Shown here one piece after another: positions 1 through 8,229 of a DNA stretch of 64,000 bases. How positions within the stretch are numbered: the stretch's first letter is position 1; each line of letters begins with the position of its first letter. The stretch lies in NCBI GenBank assembly GCA_910579995.1, contig CAJTWH010000001.1, positions 204,884-268,883 of the forward strand. The letters run 5' to 3'. The position numbers and the translations under genes are program-made. This DNA is from an uncultured Muribaculaceae bacterium. GTDB taxonomy: Bacteria; Bacteroidota; Bacteroidia; Bacteroidales; Muribaculaceae. The notes below the pieces were generated by a model. The model made no database searches. It had not been told where the DNA came from and saw nothing but the letters and a program-made list of their open reading frames with translations.

Positions 1-971
1 GTCTGCGTGATGGTCATGAAGAGGATGTAGCTGAAACTCAGCACAAGACCAATGCCTATGTTGAGTCCCATGCCGCCTTTTACTTTCTTGACCGACAGCG
101 ACATGCCGATTATCGTGAGGATAAAGGCGGCCGCAGTCATGGCATAGCGCCGCTCTTGCTCAACCTCGAAGCTCTGAATGTTGGCCACTCCGCGCCCTTT
201 TTGCCGCTTGATGTATTCAGCGAGCTCTGGCGAGGTCATTTTCTCATGGTCGAGGGCTGAGATGAGGAAGTCGCGGGGCTCGAAGGCTATGGTGGTGTCG
301 AGACTGCGACCTTTGTCGATATACTCGCGGTTGTCGCGGAAGTCGCGCTTGATATAGTCGCGTACGGTCCAACGGTAGAGGGTGTCCCAGCGTATGCTCT
401 GCGATGTCAGGCGCGATACGAGGCGCTTGTTCTCGTCGAATGACTCGAGAGAGAATTTATAGCCGGTCTTGCTCAGGTTGTCGTAGCGGTTCATGTAGGC
501 TATCTGCCCCGGCGATACCATGAGCATGATATTGGCGCCATAGTCTACGCGCTTGTTTTTGACGTATGTGTTGGTATAGTCGATACGCTTCACATTTGCT
601 GGAGGTATCACGTAGGCACTGAGCAGGAATGTGGCGGCAGCGATTACCGTTGCGCCCACAAGATATGGGCGCAGCAGCCGCCTGAAACTCATGCCGGTGG
701 AGAGCATTGCGATGATTTCGCTGTCCTGCGCGAGTTTGGATGTGAAGAATATCACCGCTATAAAAGTGAATAGTGGTGAAAATTGGTTGGCGAAGTAGGG
801 CAGGAAGTTGAGGAAATAGTCGAAAATGGTGGCTTTAAGCGGAGCCTTGATAAAGGAGTCGAATTTCTCGTTGATGTCGAACATCACCACAATCGCCAGC
901 AGCAATATGATGGCGAAGATATAGGTTCCGAGGAACTTACGGATGATGTAGCGGTCGAGAATCTTGAACAT
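1..971 (-). CDS. LptF/LptG-family permease, C-terminus beyond window
   Basis: Inner-membrane subunit of the lipopolysaccharide transport ABC exporter (YjgP/YjgQ family), which moves LPS from the inner membrane to the periplasmic bridge. The reading frame begins with ATG at 971 (MFKILDRYIIRKFLG), a typical LptF/G start, and stays open to base 1, giving about 323 codons. Hydrophobic segments lie near residues 15-30, 55-75 and 98-120, followed by a soluble periplasmic stretch and a returning pair of membrane segments near the edge, as in the family. It starts 4 bases after the tgt stop, so it is probably the last gene of a transcript with the nucleotidyltransferase and tgt. LptF and LptG cannot be told apart from this part. 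Confidence 0.85.
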   Translation of the reverse strand, partial: MFKILDRYIIRKFLGTYIFAIILLLAIVVMFDINEKFDSFIKAPLKATIFDYFLNFLPYFANQFSPLFTFIAVIFFTSKLAQDSEIIAMLSTGMSFRRLLRPYLVGATVIAAATFLLSAYVIPPANVKRIDYTNTYVKNKRVDYGANIMLMVSPGQIAYMNRYDNLSKTGYKFSLESFDENKRLVSRLTSQSIRWDTLYRWTVRDYIKRDFRDNREYIDKGRSLDTTIAFEPRDFLISALDHEKMTSPELAEYIKRQKGRGVANIQSFEVEQERRYAMTAAAFILTIIGMSLSVKKVKGGMGLNIGIGLVLSFSYILFMTITQ

Positions 972-975
972 ACGC

Positions 976-2106
976 TTAGAGTCGGCGGCCGAGCTTAGCC
1001 ACCATTTCGGTTTTCCAGTCGTGGAAGTCGCCCGCCAAGATATGCTTGCGGGCCTCGCCTACGAGCCAAAGGTAGAAGGCGAGATTGTGGATTGAGGCTA
1101 TCTGCATGGCCAGTAGCTCGTTGGCTATGAAAAGATGGCGTACGTAAGCTTTGGTATATACGCGGTCGACATACGACGGGCCGTCGGGTTGGAGCGGCGA
1201 GAAGTCGTCGGCCCACTTGGCATTGCGCATGTTCATTGTGCCTTCGGGAGTGAAGAGCATGCCGTTGCGCCCGTTGCGCGTTGGCATTACGCAGTCCATC
1301 ATATCCACGCCGCGGTCTATTGCCTCGAGTATATTTATCGGCGTGCCGACACCCATGAGATAGCGTGGCTTGTCGGTAGGTAACTCGCTGTTTACCACCT
1401 CTATCATGTCGTACATCACTTCTGCCGGCTCACCTACGGCAAGACCTCCGATGGCATAGCCGTCGGCGTCGAGCCCTTTCACATGCTTGGCAGCCTCAAT
1501 GCGCATGTCGGCGTATGTGCAGCCCTGCACGATAGGGAAATATGATTGATAGTGGCCGTAGAGCGGCTCGGTGTCTTTGTAGTGACGCCATCCACGCTCG
1601 AGCCAGCGCTTGGTGAGGTCGAGTGAGCGGCGTGTATAGGCGCGGTCGGATGTGCCGGGGGCGCATTCGTCGAGCGCCATCATTATGTCGGAGCCGATAG
1701 TGCGCTGGATGTCAACGACATTCTCGGGCGTGAATAGGTGCTTGGAGCCGTCGATATGGCTGCGGAAGTGAGCGCCTTCTTCGGTGAGCTTGCGGTTGCC
1801 GCTGAGCGAGAACACTTGGAAGCCGCCACTGTCGGTGAGGATAGGGCGCTCCCAACCGTTGAATTTGTGAAGTCCTCCGGCCCGGCGGATGATTTCCATG
1901 CCGGGGCGGAGGTAGAGGTGATATGTATTGCCGAGAATAATCTGAGCTTTGACGTCGTCGCGCAATTCGTGGAGATGTACGCCCTTTACCGTACCCGCAG
2001 TGCCTACGGGCATGAAAATGGGTGTCTCGATAGTGCCGTGGTCGGTTTCAATCAGGCCGGCGCGCGCCGAGCAGTCGCTGCTCGTGGCTTCAAGGGTAAA
2101 TTTCAT
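976..2106 (-). CDS. tgt: tRNA-guanine transglycosylase (queuine tRNA-ribosyltransferase)
   Basis: Exchanges guanine 34 for a queuosine precursor in tRNAs with GUN anticodons. Family signatures are clear: GTAGTVKGV near the start, ILGNTYHLYLRPG, TDSGGFQVFSLS with the catalytic Asp, GGLAVGE, and a C-terminal SIHNLAFYLWL. Length of 376 residues is normal. The zinc site is unusual: where other bacterial enzymes have CxCxxC before the YSRAYL-type motif, this protein reads PDGPSYVD before YTKAYVRHL, so all three cysteines are absent while the later His is kept. I recall other Bacteroidetes copies being similar. An in-frame TTG lies one codon upstream, but the ATG at 2106 overlaps the previous stop as TGATG and is preferred. 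Confidence 0.95.
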   Translation of the reverse strand: MKFTLEATSSDCSARAGLIETDHGTIETPIFMPVGTAGTVKGVHLHELRDDVKAQIILGNTYHLYLRPGMEIIRRAGGLHKFNGWERPILTDSGGFQVFSLSGNRKLTEEGAHFRSHIDGSKHLFTPENVVDIQRTIGSDIMMALDECAPGTSDRAYTRRSLDLTKRWLERGWRHYKDTEPLYGHYQSYFPIVQGCTYADMRIEAAKHVKGLDADGYAIGGLAVGEPAEVMYDMIEVVNSELPTDKPRYLMGVGTPINILEAIDRGVDMMDCVMPTRNGRNGMLFTPEGTMNMRNAKWADDFSPLQPDGPSYVDRVYTKAYVRHLFIANELLAMQIASIHNLAFYLWLVGEARKHILAGDFHDWKTEMVAKLGRRL

Positions 2107-3014
2107 CAAAAGAGCTTGTTAGGATATACTCCGGCCTCGTGGAGTGCCTTGAGGTTGGCTACCACGGTGGGGCGGTCTTCCGGATATGTCACGCCAAACC
2201 AGCGCGATGTTGTGGTGAGAACGTCTACGCTTGCTTCTCCGCCCTTGATGAGTTTGTCTACGACCGAGGGAATGAAAAATTCGCTCTTGGGTTGGTCGCC
2301 GTATTTTGCAAGGAATTTGTTGAATTCACGGGCGCTGTAGTCGAAGTAGTCGGGTGTGAAGCCCCAGAGGTTCATCGATACGGGTGTAGTTGCCTCGAGA
2401 TGTGCGGGTTTGCCTTCAGCGTCGGTATAGGTTATGTTGTGGTCGGCGTCGAAGCTGATGGCTGTGCGCTCTACAACGTCGGCGAGCTTGCCGTTAGCGT
2501 CTACGGTGCATACGCCGCGGCTTACAGAGCCGTTCTCGGTCATAGTGTTGCCGAGCTGGAATGCTACCATGCAATAGCGGCCTTTTGAGTCATCTGCAAG
2601 CGATGTGAGCTGACGGGCCATCACTTCAAAGGCGTCGCGGCCGTAGAAGTCGTCGGCATTGATTACAGCGAAAGGCTCGCTGATAGCCTTGGCGCCCATC
2701 ATGATGGCATGGTTGGTACCCCAAGGTTTTGTGCGGCCTTCGGGCACCGTAAAGCCCTCGGGAAGAGCGTCTACTGACTGGAATACAACTTCTGTAGGTA
2801 CATGACCTTGATATTTGCTCAATATTTTCTCGCGGAAGTCTGCCTCGAAATCATGGCGGATAACGAACACTACCTTGCCGAATCCGGCCTGAAGAGCGTC
2901 GTAGATACTGTAGTCCATGATGGTCTGGCCCTGAGGACCTACGCCGTCGAGCTGTTTGAGACCGCCATAGCGGCTGCCCATGCCGGCTGCAAGAACGTAT
3001 AATGTGGGTTTCAT
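2106..3014 (-). CDS. sugar-phosphate nucleotidyltransferase-like protein
   Basis: NTP-transferase fold protein of 302 residues. The N-terminus carries a G-rich nucleotide-binding loop (LAAGMGSRYGGLKQ) and a later acidic metal-binding motif (VINADDFYG), both typical of enzymes joining a sugar phosphate to a nucleoside triphosphate. The exact sugar cannot be read from the sequence. The C-terminal third (EFFIPSVVDKLI, WFGVTYPEDRPTVVANLK) matches a family widespread in Bacteroidetes and annotated only as nucleotidyltransferase. It has its own well-formed promoter about 30 bases upstream and is followed by tgt with a one-base stop/start overlap, so it leads a three-gene transcript with tgt and the LptF/G permease. 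Confidence 0.8.
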   Translation of the reverse strand: MKPTLYVLAAGMGSRYGGLKQLDGVGPQGQTIMDYSIYDALQAGFGKVVFVIRHDFEADFREKILSKYQGHVPTEVVFQSVDALPEGFTVPEGRTKPWGTNHAIMMGAKAISEPFAVINADDFYGRDAFEVMARQLTSLADDSKGRYCMVAFQLGNTMTENGSVSRGVCTVDANGKLADVVERTAISFDADHNITYTDAEGKPAHLEATTPVSMNLWGFTPDYFDYSAREFNKFLAKYGDQPKSEFFIPSVVDKLIKGGEASVDVLTTTSRWFGVTYPEDRPTVVANLKALHEAGVYPNKLF

Positions 3015-3042
3015 TGTCTTGTGTTATTGTGATTTTCGGCCA

Positions 3043-3073
3043 CAAAATTACGCATTTTCCTCAACATATCAAA
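3043..3073 (-). promoter_or_regulatory. Bacteroidetes-type promoter for the nucleotidyltransferase-tgt-permease transcript
   Basis: Reading the minus strand, TTTG (3070-3073) is followed after exactly 19 bases by TAATTTTG (3043-3050). This matches the -33/-7 consensus TTTG-N19..21-TAnnTTTG. The expected start of transcription near 3038 leaves a leader of about 24 bases before the ATG at 3014. Confidence 0.7.
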
Positions 3074-3074
3074 A

Positions 3075-4100
3075 TTACCTCGCCAAGCCTTTGACTAATG
3101 GTACCAGTCGTTCGGATATGTACTTTACAATCCACGCAAATGTGATTGTAAATGCAAAGGTGAGAAAGATGAAACAGCCTGAGTCAAGGTTAGGAATGTA
3201 GTAAGCTATAAAACGCATTACCACAGTGTGAGACAGGTAAATTTCGTATGAAATGTCGCCGAAGAAGCGCCCTATGGCATTGTTTGGCTTAAGACGTGTA
3301 GAGATGGCGAAAAGCAATGATATAAGCGATATACCTAAGAAAATCTTGAGGAAATAGTCTACTGTGAGATTCTGGGCTTTGCCGGTCACGTAAGTTATAC
3401 CGGCTGCCACAGAGATTGCTGTCAGGCATGCAATCTTCAATGTATTTCTATCCTTCAACATCCTGAGCAGAGGCTCTCTGAATCTATATGTCAAAAGACC
3501 CCATATCAGGCCTATACGTTCGATGGGCCAGTCATCGGTTTTGTCGGTGAAAAAGTAAATCCACACACTTGATATCACTACAAGTACAATAAGTGTGGAT
3601 TCGACAAATGTCCGGGACAGTCTGAATTTTTCGGACGCTAAATGAAGTAAGTAGAATGCGATGCAATATTCCAATAATATTTTCACATATCCGTTGAGTC
3701 TTATCAATGCGTACCAAGCCGACCCGTAATCAGGATCTGCTATACAATATGCCGAGGCCGCCATATTTACCATTATCATAGGAATAAGCAGTGCTGCAAG
3801 GCGGTTGATCCAGAATTTTCTCAGATACCCCGGGCGGCGGTAATAGGAGTATTCCATGCCGTAGGCCGACACAAAAAAGAAAAAAGTCACAGCTACGTAT
3901 GCAAAACTGCCTATAGCGTCTTGCAGGGGATTGCTGTAAAATAACGGAATGTGCACCATTACTACCACTATTGCACATAGACCTTTGATAATATGTGTAG
4001 TAGGAAGGTCAAATGCGTTGCCGTCGCCATCTGCTCTTGCCTTGATTTTCCACAATGCAGCTATGCCGGCAATGAACATTATTAAAAGGGTCAGTATCAT
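3075..4100 (-). CDS. acyltransferase 3 family membrane protein
   Basis: Multi-pass inner-membrane O-acyltransferase of 341 residues, likely acetylating an exported or surface glycan. It shows the usual layout: an early hydrophobic segment, then IIKGLCAIVVVMVHIPLFY with the conserved His of the family, FFFVSAYGMEYS, about nine further hydrophobic segments, and ISYEIYLSHTVVM near the C-terminus. The gene lies 27 bases after a GT90 glycosyltransferase, so a joint role in decorating a surface polysaccharide is plausible. The substrate is unknown. Confidence 0.85.
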   Translation of the reverse strand: MILTLLIMFIAGIAALWKIKARADGDGNAFDLPTTHIIKGLCAIVVVMVHIPLFYSNPLQDAIGSFAYVAVTFFFFVSAYGMEYSYYRRPGYLRKFWINRLAALLIPMIMVNMAASAYCIADPDYGSAWYALIRLNGYVKILLEYCIAFYLLHLASEKFRLSRTFVESTLIVLVVISSVWIYFFTDKTDDWPIERIGLIWGLLTYRFREPLLRMLKDRNTLKIACLTAISVAAGITYVTGKAQNLTVDYFLKIFLGISLISLLFAISTRLKPNNAIGRFFGDISYEIYLSHTVVMRFIAYYIPNLDSGCFIFLTFAFTITFAWIVKYISERLVPLVKGLAR

Positions 4101-4127
4101 ACGTCGGATTTAATTGTTTAAAATGAG

Positions 4128-5108
4128 TTACATCTGCCCGGTGGCACGGAAGTATTTTTCGAGCACGAGCAGTGAGATGAGGCTTTCGCGGGTGGTGTCG
4201 CGGAATTGGTCGATGTAGGCGTGGGCGTTGGAGAGAATCTTTTCGCACTCATCCGGGTGCGAGAGATAATGGGAGAGTTTCTCCGGCAGGTCACTCAGGT
4301 CTGGGGCTATCTCTATATAATGCTTCCCGGGGATGAGTGATCCTTCCATAAACCATGATTCGGTGGTGGGGCGCGGCATTATGGCAATGGAATTCGACGA
4401 CATCACCCATTTCAGGTTGCTGGCGATGTCGTTGCCCTCAAGTGTGAGGATGAATTTATGGCGCATTTGCTCGGCCAAAGTCAGCTTTGGCCGCAACCAT
4501 TCGGGGTGGGCGTCATTACGGCGCCCTACATCGCCGGCGTCGACCATCGGATGTCCGTAGTACATCTCTAGGAACCGCAGGCGCGTGTCTTTGTTGGCGA
4601 GGCGTCCGCGGAAGAGCGCTGTGTCGGCCTTGGTGGCGAAGGGCTGCTTGTCGTCGACAAAAATAAAGTGCCGCACATGGTTGAGTTTCAGCAGCACAGA
4701 GTTGGCGTTGTCGCCATCGACCGGGCGCGTCTTCGTGATCGCGGGATACGGCGCCGCCTCCACTACATCGCCCGGAAGTAGCCGCAGCCGCAGGTCGGGG
4801 TCGAAATAGCGGGCATAGCGCATGGTGTCGAACCAGTACACCTTTTGCCGTCCGCGCTCGATTTCGGCTATCGAAGGACAGTCTGGGCCGAGTGGAGTAT
4901 CTTCGGAGAGCCTGTTGTAATAGTCGCGCCGGGCGAGCATATAATCATAGTCCGGGCGCCGGGCCGCTTTTTCAAGAAGATGAGGCAGACGGCTGTGCAG
5001 AAAGCATGCCGGCACGGCGGTGCGGCAATATGAGGCAAGGTAATACTTCCATTTGGAGTTCTTGCCGCTATGGAGCATGAAATGCAGTTTCTGTGCAGGT
5101 GTCATCAT
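4128..5108 (-). CDS. GT90-family glycosyltransferase (LpsA/CAP10-like)
   Basis: About 326 residues. The C-terminal half matches the family of LpsA and fungal CAP10: an FRGRLANKDTRLRF segment, then HKFILTLEGNDIASNLKWVM with the donor-binding acidic and small residues, then RPTTESWFMEGSLIPGKHYI. Such enzymes add xylose or related sugars to glycans or lipopolysaccharide core. An open frame extends 35 codons upstream, but that part overlaps the end of the aldo/keto reductase. The ATG at 5108 forms a 4-base ATGA overlap with that gene's stop and begins MMTPAQKLHF. No signal peptide is seen, so it is expected in the cytoplasm. Confidence 0.8.
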   Translation of the reverse strand: MMTPAQKLHFMLHSGKNSKWKYYLASYCRTAVPACFLHSRLPHLLEKAARRPDYDYMLARRDYYNRLSEDTPLGPDCPSIAEIERGRQKVYWFDTMRYARYFDPDLRLRLLPGDVVEAAPYPAITKTRPVDGDNANSVLLKLNHVRHFIFVDDKQPFATKADTALFRGRLANKDTRLRFLEMYYGHPMVDAGDVGRRNDAHPEWLRPKLTLAEQMRHKFILTLEGNDIASNLKWVMSSNSIAIMPRPTTESWFMEGSLIPGKHYIEIAPDLSDLPEKLSHYLSHPDECEKILSNAHAYIDQFRDTTRESLISLLVLEKYFRATGQM

Positions 5109-6481
5109 GAATCCTGTCGCAGGTTCTCTACAAATCTGTCGATTTTGTGCAGCTCGGCCGGTATCTTGATTTCCTGCGGACAGTGGCTCACACAAGTTCC
5201 GCAGGCTACACAACGGTCGGCCTGACGCAGGCGTGGAACAGTGCGGTCATATCCGTAGAGGAATGCCCGGCGCTGGCGGGCATAGTCGGGATCGGTGGCG
5301 TCGTCGGGCTTGTTGCCGTCGATAATGCAGCGGTTGTAGTGCGTGAGAATCGCCGGTATGTCAATGCCGTAGGGGCAGGGCATGCAGTAGTTGCAGTAAT
5401 TGCAGGGTATGGTGTTGTTGCTTCGTATCTCGTTGGCGGCACGGGTGAGGAAAGCGTTTTCTTCATCGCTGATTGGCTCGAGAGGCGAATATGTGGCGAG
5501 GTTGTCGGTGAGATGGTCCATGTAGGTCATGCCGCTGAGCACCGTGAGTATTCCCTCGGGAGTACCGGCGAAGCGGAAAGCCCATGAAGCGACGCTGTCG
5601 TCGGGGCGCCGCTCTTTCATCTGGTCTACAACAGCTACCGGCACATTGGCAAGGCGTCCGCCGAGCAGAGGCTCCATGATGATGGCAGGTATGCCGCGGC
5701 GGTGAAGTTCGCCGTAGAGATACTCGGCGTTGACATTTCGCTTGCTCTCGTCTTTAGATTCGTTCCAGTCGAGGTAGTTGAGCTGTATCTGCACGAAATC
5801 CCAGTGCACCTCGCCGCGGTCGTGCATGTCGAGAGCGTGCTCGAAAACTTCGATATCGCCGTGGAATGAGAATCCGAGGTTGCGTATGGTGCCCTTGGCA
5901 CGCAGCTCTTTGAGGTAGTCGAGTATGCCGTTGTCAATATAGCGGCTGTTGAAGTTTGGTATGCCGCCTCCGCCTATGGCGTGCAGAAGCAGATAGTCGA
6001 TATAGTCGGTCTGTAGATAGCGCAGCGAGTTTTCGAACATCTCTATCGATTTCTCACGCGGCCATGTCTGCGGAGCGAAGTTTGAGAGTTTTGTGGCAAT
6101 GTAGTAACTCTCGCGCGGATGGCGTGCGAGGGCTATGCCTGTGGCTTCCTCGCTGTGGCCTTGGCAGTAGGCGGGCGATGTGTCGAAGTAATTGACTCCG
6201 CCTTCGATGGCGCGGTCAATCAACCGGTTGACGGCCTCTTGGTCTATGGTGCGGTCTTCGCTGCCGTTGGCCATGCCCAAAGTGGGGAAACGCATACAGC
6301 CGTAGCCGAGTATGCTCACCTTGTCGCCAGTGTTGGGATTGGTGCGGTAGGTCATGCTGCCTTTAATGGCTGCCGATTCTTCTTGCTCCTTGCCTGAACA
6401 GCCTGCCACGCTTAGCCCTATGGCGGCAAAACCGAGATTGCGCAGGAAACGTCGGCGCGACGGATCGATATTTCGGTTCAT
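5105..6481 (-). CDS. Tat-exported lipoprotein aldo/keto reductase with two 4Fe-4S clusters
   Basis: 458 residues. The N-terminus has a twin-arginine motif (SRRRFLRNLGF) and a lipobox (SVAGC), so it is probably exported folded by Tat and lipid-anchored. The central barrel carries the aldo/keto reductase residues: Asp and Tyr in NYFDTSPAY, Lys in YYIATKL and His in DYLLLHAIGGGG. The C-terminus has two cysteine clusters, CNYCNYCMPC near residue 380 and CVACGTCVSHCP near residue 428, typical of 4Fe-4S sites. The frame opens upstream, but the ATG at 6481 directly precedes the Tat signal. It follows the membrane polyferredoxin by 2 bases, which suggests electrons pass from that protein to this one. 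Substrate unknown. Confidence 0.88.
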   Translation of the reverse strand: MNRNIDPSRRRFLRNLGFAAIGLSVAGCSGKEQEESAAIKGSMTYRTNPNTGDKVSILGYGCMRFPTLGMANGSEDRTIDQEAVNRLIDRAIEGGVNYFDTSPAYCQGHSEEATGIALARHPRESYYIATKLSNFAPQTWPREKSIEMFENSLRYLQTDYIDYLLLHAIGGGGIPNFNSRYIDNGILDYLKELRAKGTIRNLGFSFHGDIEVFEHALDMHDRGEVHWDFVQIQLNYLDWNESKDESKRNVNAEYLYGELHRRGIPAIIMEPLLGGRLANVPVAVVDQMKERRPDDSVASWAFRFAGTPEGILTVLSGMTYMDHLTDNLATYSPLEPISDEENAFLTRAANEIRSNNTIPCNYCNYCMPCPYGIDIPAILTHYNRCIIDGNKPDDATDPDYARQRRAFLYGYDRTVPRLRQADRCVACGTCVSHCPQEIKIPAELHKIDRFVENLRQDS

Positions 6482-6483
6482 AA

Positions 6484-7998
6484 TCAGATTGTGCGGTGTG
6501 TTTCTATTCCTTCTACATATATGGCGGCTTCGCACGATGATATCATGCCGGCAGTGCCTACGGGGCAATGATACTCGCATGCACCGCAGCCTATGCAGCG
6601 GCTTTCATCTACAGTCGGTCGCATGTGTCCCTGTTCGTTCTTTACAAGGCGTATGGCGTGTACCGGGCAGTGGCGCGCGCAGTTACCGCAGGTTTGCCCG
6701 TATGCCGCCGATATACATAGCGAGGCGTCGACTTTCGCCGTGCCTATCTTTGTGGAAGATTTTTCAGCCTTGTCGATGGGCAGTATTGCGCCGGCCGGGC
6801 AGATGTCGGCGCAGGCCGTACATTCGGGGCGACAGAAGCCATCGGTAAAGGTCATCTCGGGCTGCATGAATGTCGACAGGCTGAGGCTCGGCTTCAACAC
6901 ACCCGACGGGCAGGCACTTATACACAGCTGGCATGCCGTGCAGTGAGAGCGCAGATGGCGCAGGCTGATTGCTCCGGCGGGAACGGTGCCCTCTATCGAC
7001 TTGTGACGTTTCTTTTCTTTCAGAGGAGCGAGGCCACCGTCGGTAGTCTTGTCGGCTGCCAGTGCCACGCCGGCTCCGGCGGCCATAGCTGCGCCTACCA
7101 TGAAGTTGCGGCGTCCGGCGTCGGTGGCAGGAATAGTTTTGCTGCGCCTGCGCAGACTGTAGCTAATGGCGCCTTGACTGCAATTGTTGATACAATCCAT
7201 GCACACAACGCAGCGGGAGTAGTCAATCTCGTGGGCTTTGGTATTTATACATGAGGCCTTGCAATGGCGTCCACATGAGCCGCAGGAGTTGCATTTCTCA
7301 AGGTTTATAACAGGCTTGAACAGAGAGAAGCGAGATATAAGACCGAGAAAGGTCCCTACCGGGCAAATAGTATTGCAATATCCGCGGCCGCTGCGCCATG
7401 CGAAAATGATTACTGCGATAAGCTCGAGAGCTGCTATCAGGGCTATAATCCATACAAAAGCAGCCTGCGCCGGCGTACGGTCAAGCAGGTATGTGCCATG
7501 GTCAGCCGCTACTGAGGCTACAGCGTCGGCGCCTGTGCGCCACAAGGGAACTGCAAATTGGCCTACAGCGCGTCCGTAGATACTGTATGGGTCGAGAAGG
7601 CCGGCTGCCGACTGGGGGAGTAGTGCGAAGAGGCCGGCACCGAAAAGCACGATGAAGCCAATGAGGAAACCATAGCGCAGACCTTTATGCTCAGGGCTAT
7701 ATCTGAACAAGCCGGGGCGGCGTTTGCGCTTGGGGCTAAATGCATGGCGCAGGCGGTTGACGATATCCTGAAAAATGCCGAGAGGGCAGAGCACAGAGCA
7801 GTAAACCCGGCCGAAAATCAATGTCAGAACGGCCAAAATGATGATGGCTACGGTATTGAGCGCAAGCAATGCCGGTATAAGCTGATATTTTGGCAGGAAG
7901 CCGAAGTAGCCGGCCGCAATACCTGTAAAATCAACAAAAACGGCTGTAACGGCAATGAAAACCACTACAGCAAGAAAAATTCGGATATAACGGAGCAT
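6484..7998 (-). CDS. NapH-like membrane polyferredoxin with fused ferredoxin tail
   Basis: 504 residues. The first 210 residues hold about five membrane segments and two short Cys-Pro motifs (CSVLCPLG, CNTICPVG) as in NapH/RdxA-type electron carriers. Then come ferredoxin clusters: CNSCGSCGRHC and CVVCMDCINNC, and after residue 320 CTACQLCISACP, CTACADICPAG, CGNCARHCP and CIGCGACEYHCP. Between the two halves is a twin-arginine sequence, GRRNFMVGAAMAAGAG at 295-310, which looks like the remnant Tat signal of a fused NapG-type protein. Role: moving electrons from the quinone pool across the membrane, here probably to the adjacent exported aldo/keto reductase. It heads a cluster of four minus-strand genes. 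Confidence 0.85.
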   Translation of the reverse strand: MLRYIRIFLAVVVFIAVTAVFVDFTGIAAGYFGFLPKYQLIPALLALNTVAIIILAVLTLIFGRVYCSVLCPLGIFQDIVNRLRHAFSPKRKRRPGLFRYSPEHKGLRYGFLIGFIVLFGAGLFALLPQSAAGLLDPYSIYGRAVGQFAVPLWRTGADAVASVAADHGTYLLDRTPAQAAFVWIIALIAALELIAVIIFAWRSGRGYCNTICPVGTFLGLISRFSLFKPVINLEKCNSCGSCGRHCKASCINTKAHEIDYSRCVVCMDCINNCSQGAISYSLRRRSKTIPATDAGRRNFMVGAAMAAGAGVALAADKTTDGGLAPLKEKKRHKSIEGTVPAGAISLRHLRSHCTACQLCISACPSGVLKPSLSLSTFMQPEMTFTDGFCRPECTACADICPAGAILPIDKAEKSSTKIGTAKVDASLCISAAYGQTCGNCARHCPVHAIRLVKNEQGHMRPTVDESRCIGCGACEYHCPVGTAGMISSCEAAIYVEGIETHRTI

Positions 7999-8229
7999 AG
8001 TAAACTATACTAAAAGTATCAGAACCAAAAGGACAAGTCCCCACAGATATTTGAGGAAAGTTGACATGAGAAATGTGATTTTGCAGAGCATTTGTTCACT
8101 CCGCCACAAAAGTAATATATTTTTGGAAATCTTTATGTGCAAAGTGGACAAAATTAAGATTTTTTACAAAAACCTTGCGGCCGCCCGACGCGTTATTTCC
8201 AATAGAAAACAGAAAAACTACACTAAGAT
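7999..8229. promoter_or_regulatory. divergent intergenic region
   Basis: AT-rich spacer between the polyferredoxin (minus) and the glutaminase-like gene (plus). A minus-strand -7 box TACTTTTG lies at 8107-8114 and a plus-strand box TATTTTTG at 8118-8125, almost back to back. Neither has a TTTG at ideal spacing, so both are weak calls. No open frame of note. Confidence 0.35.
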
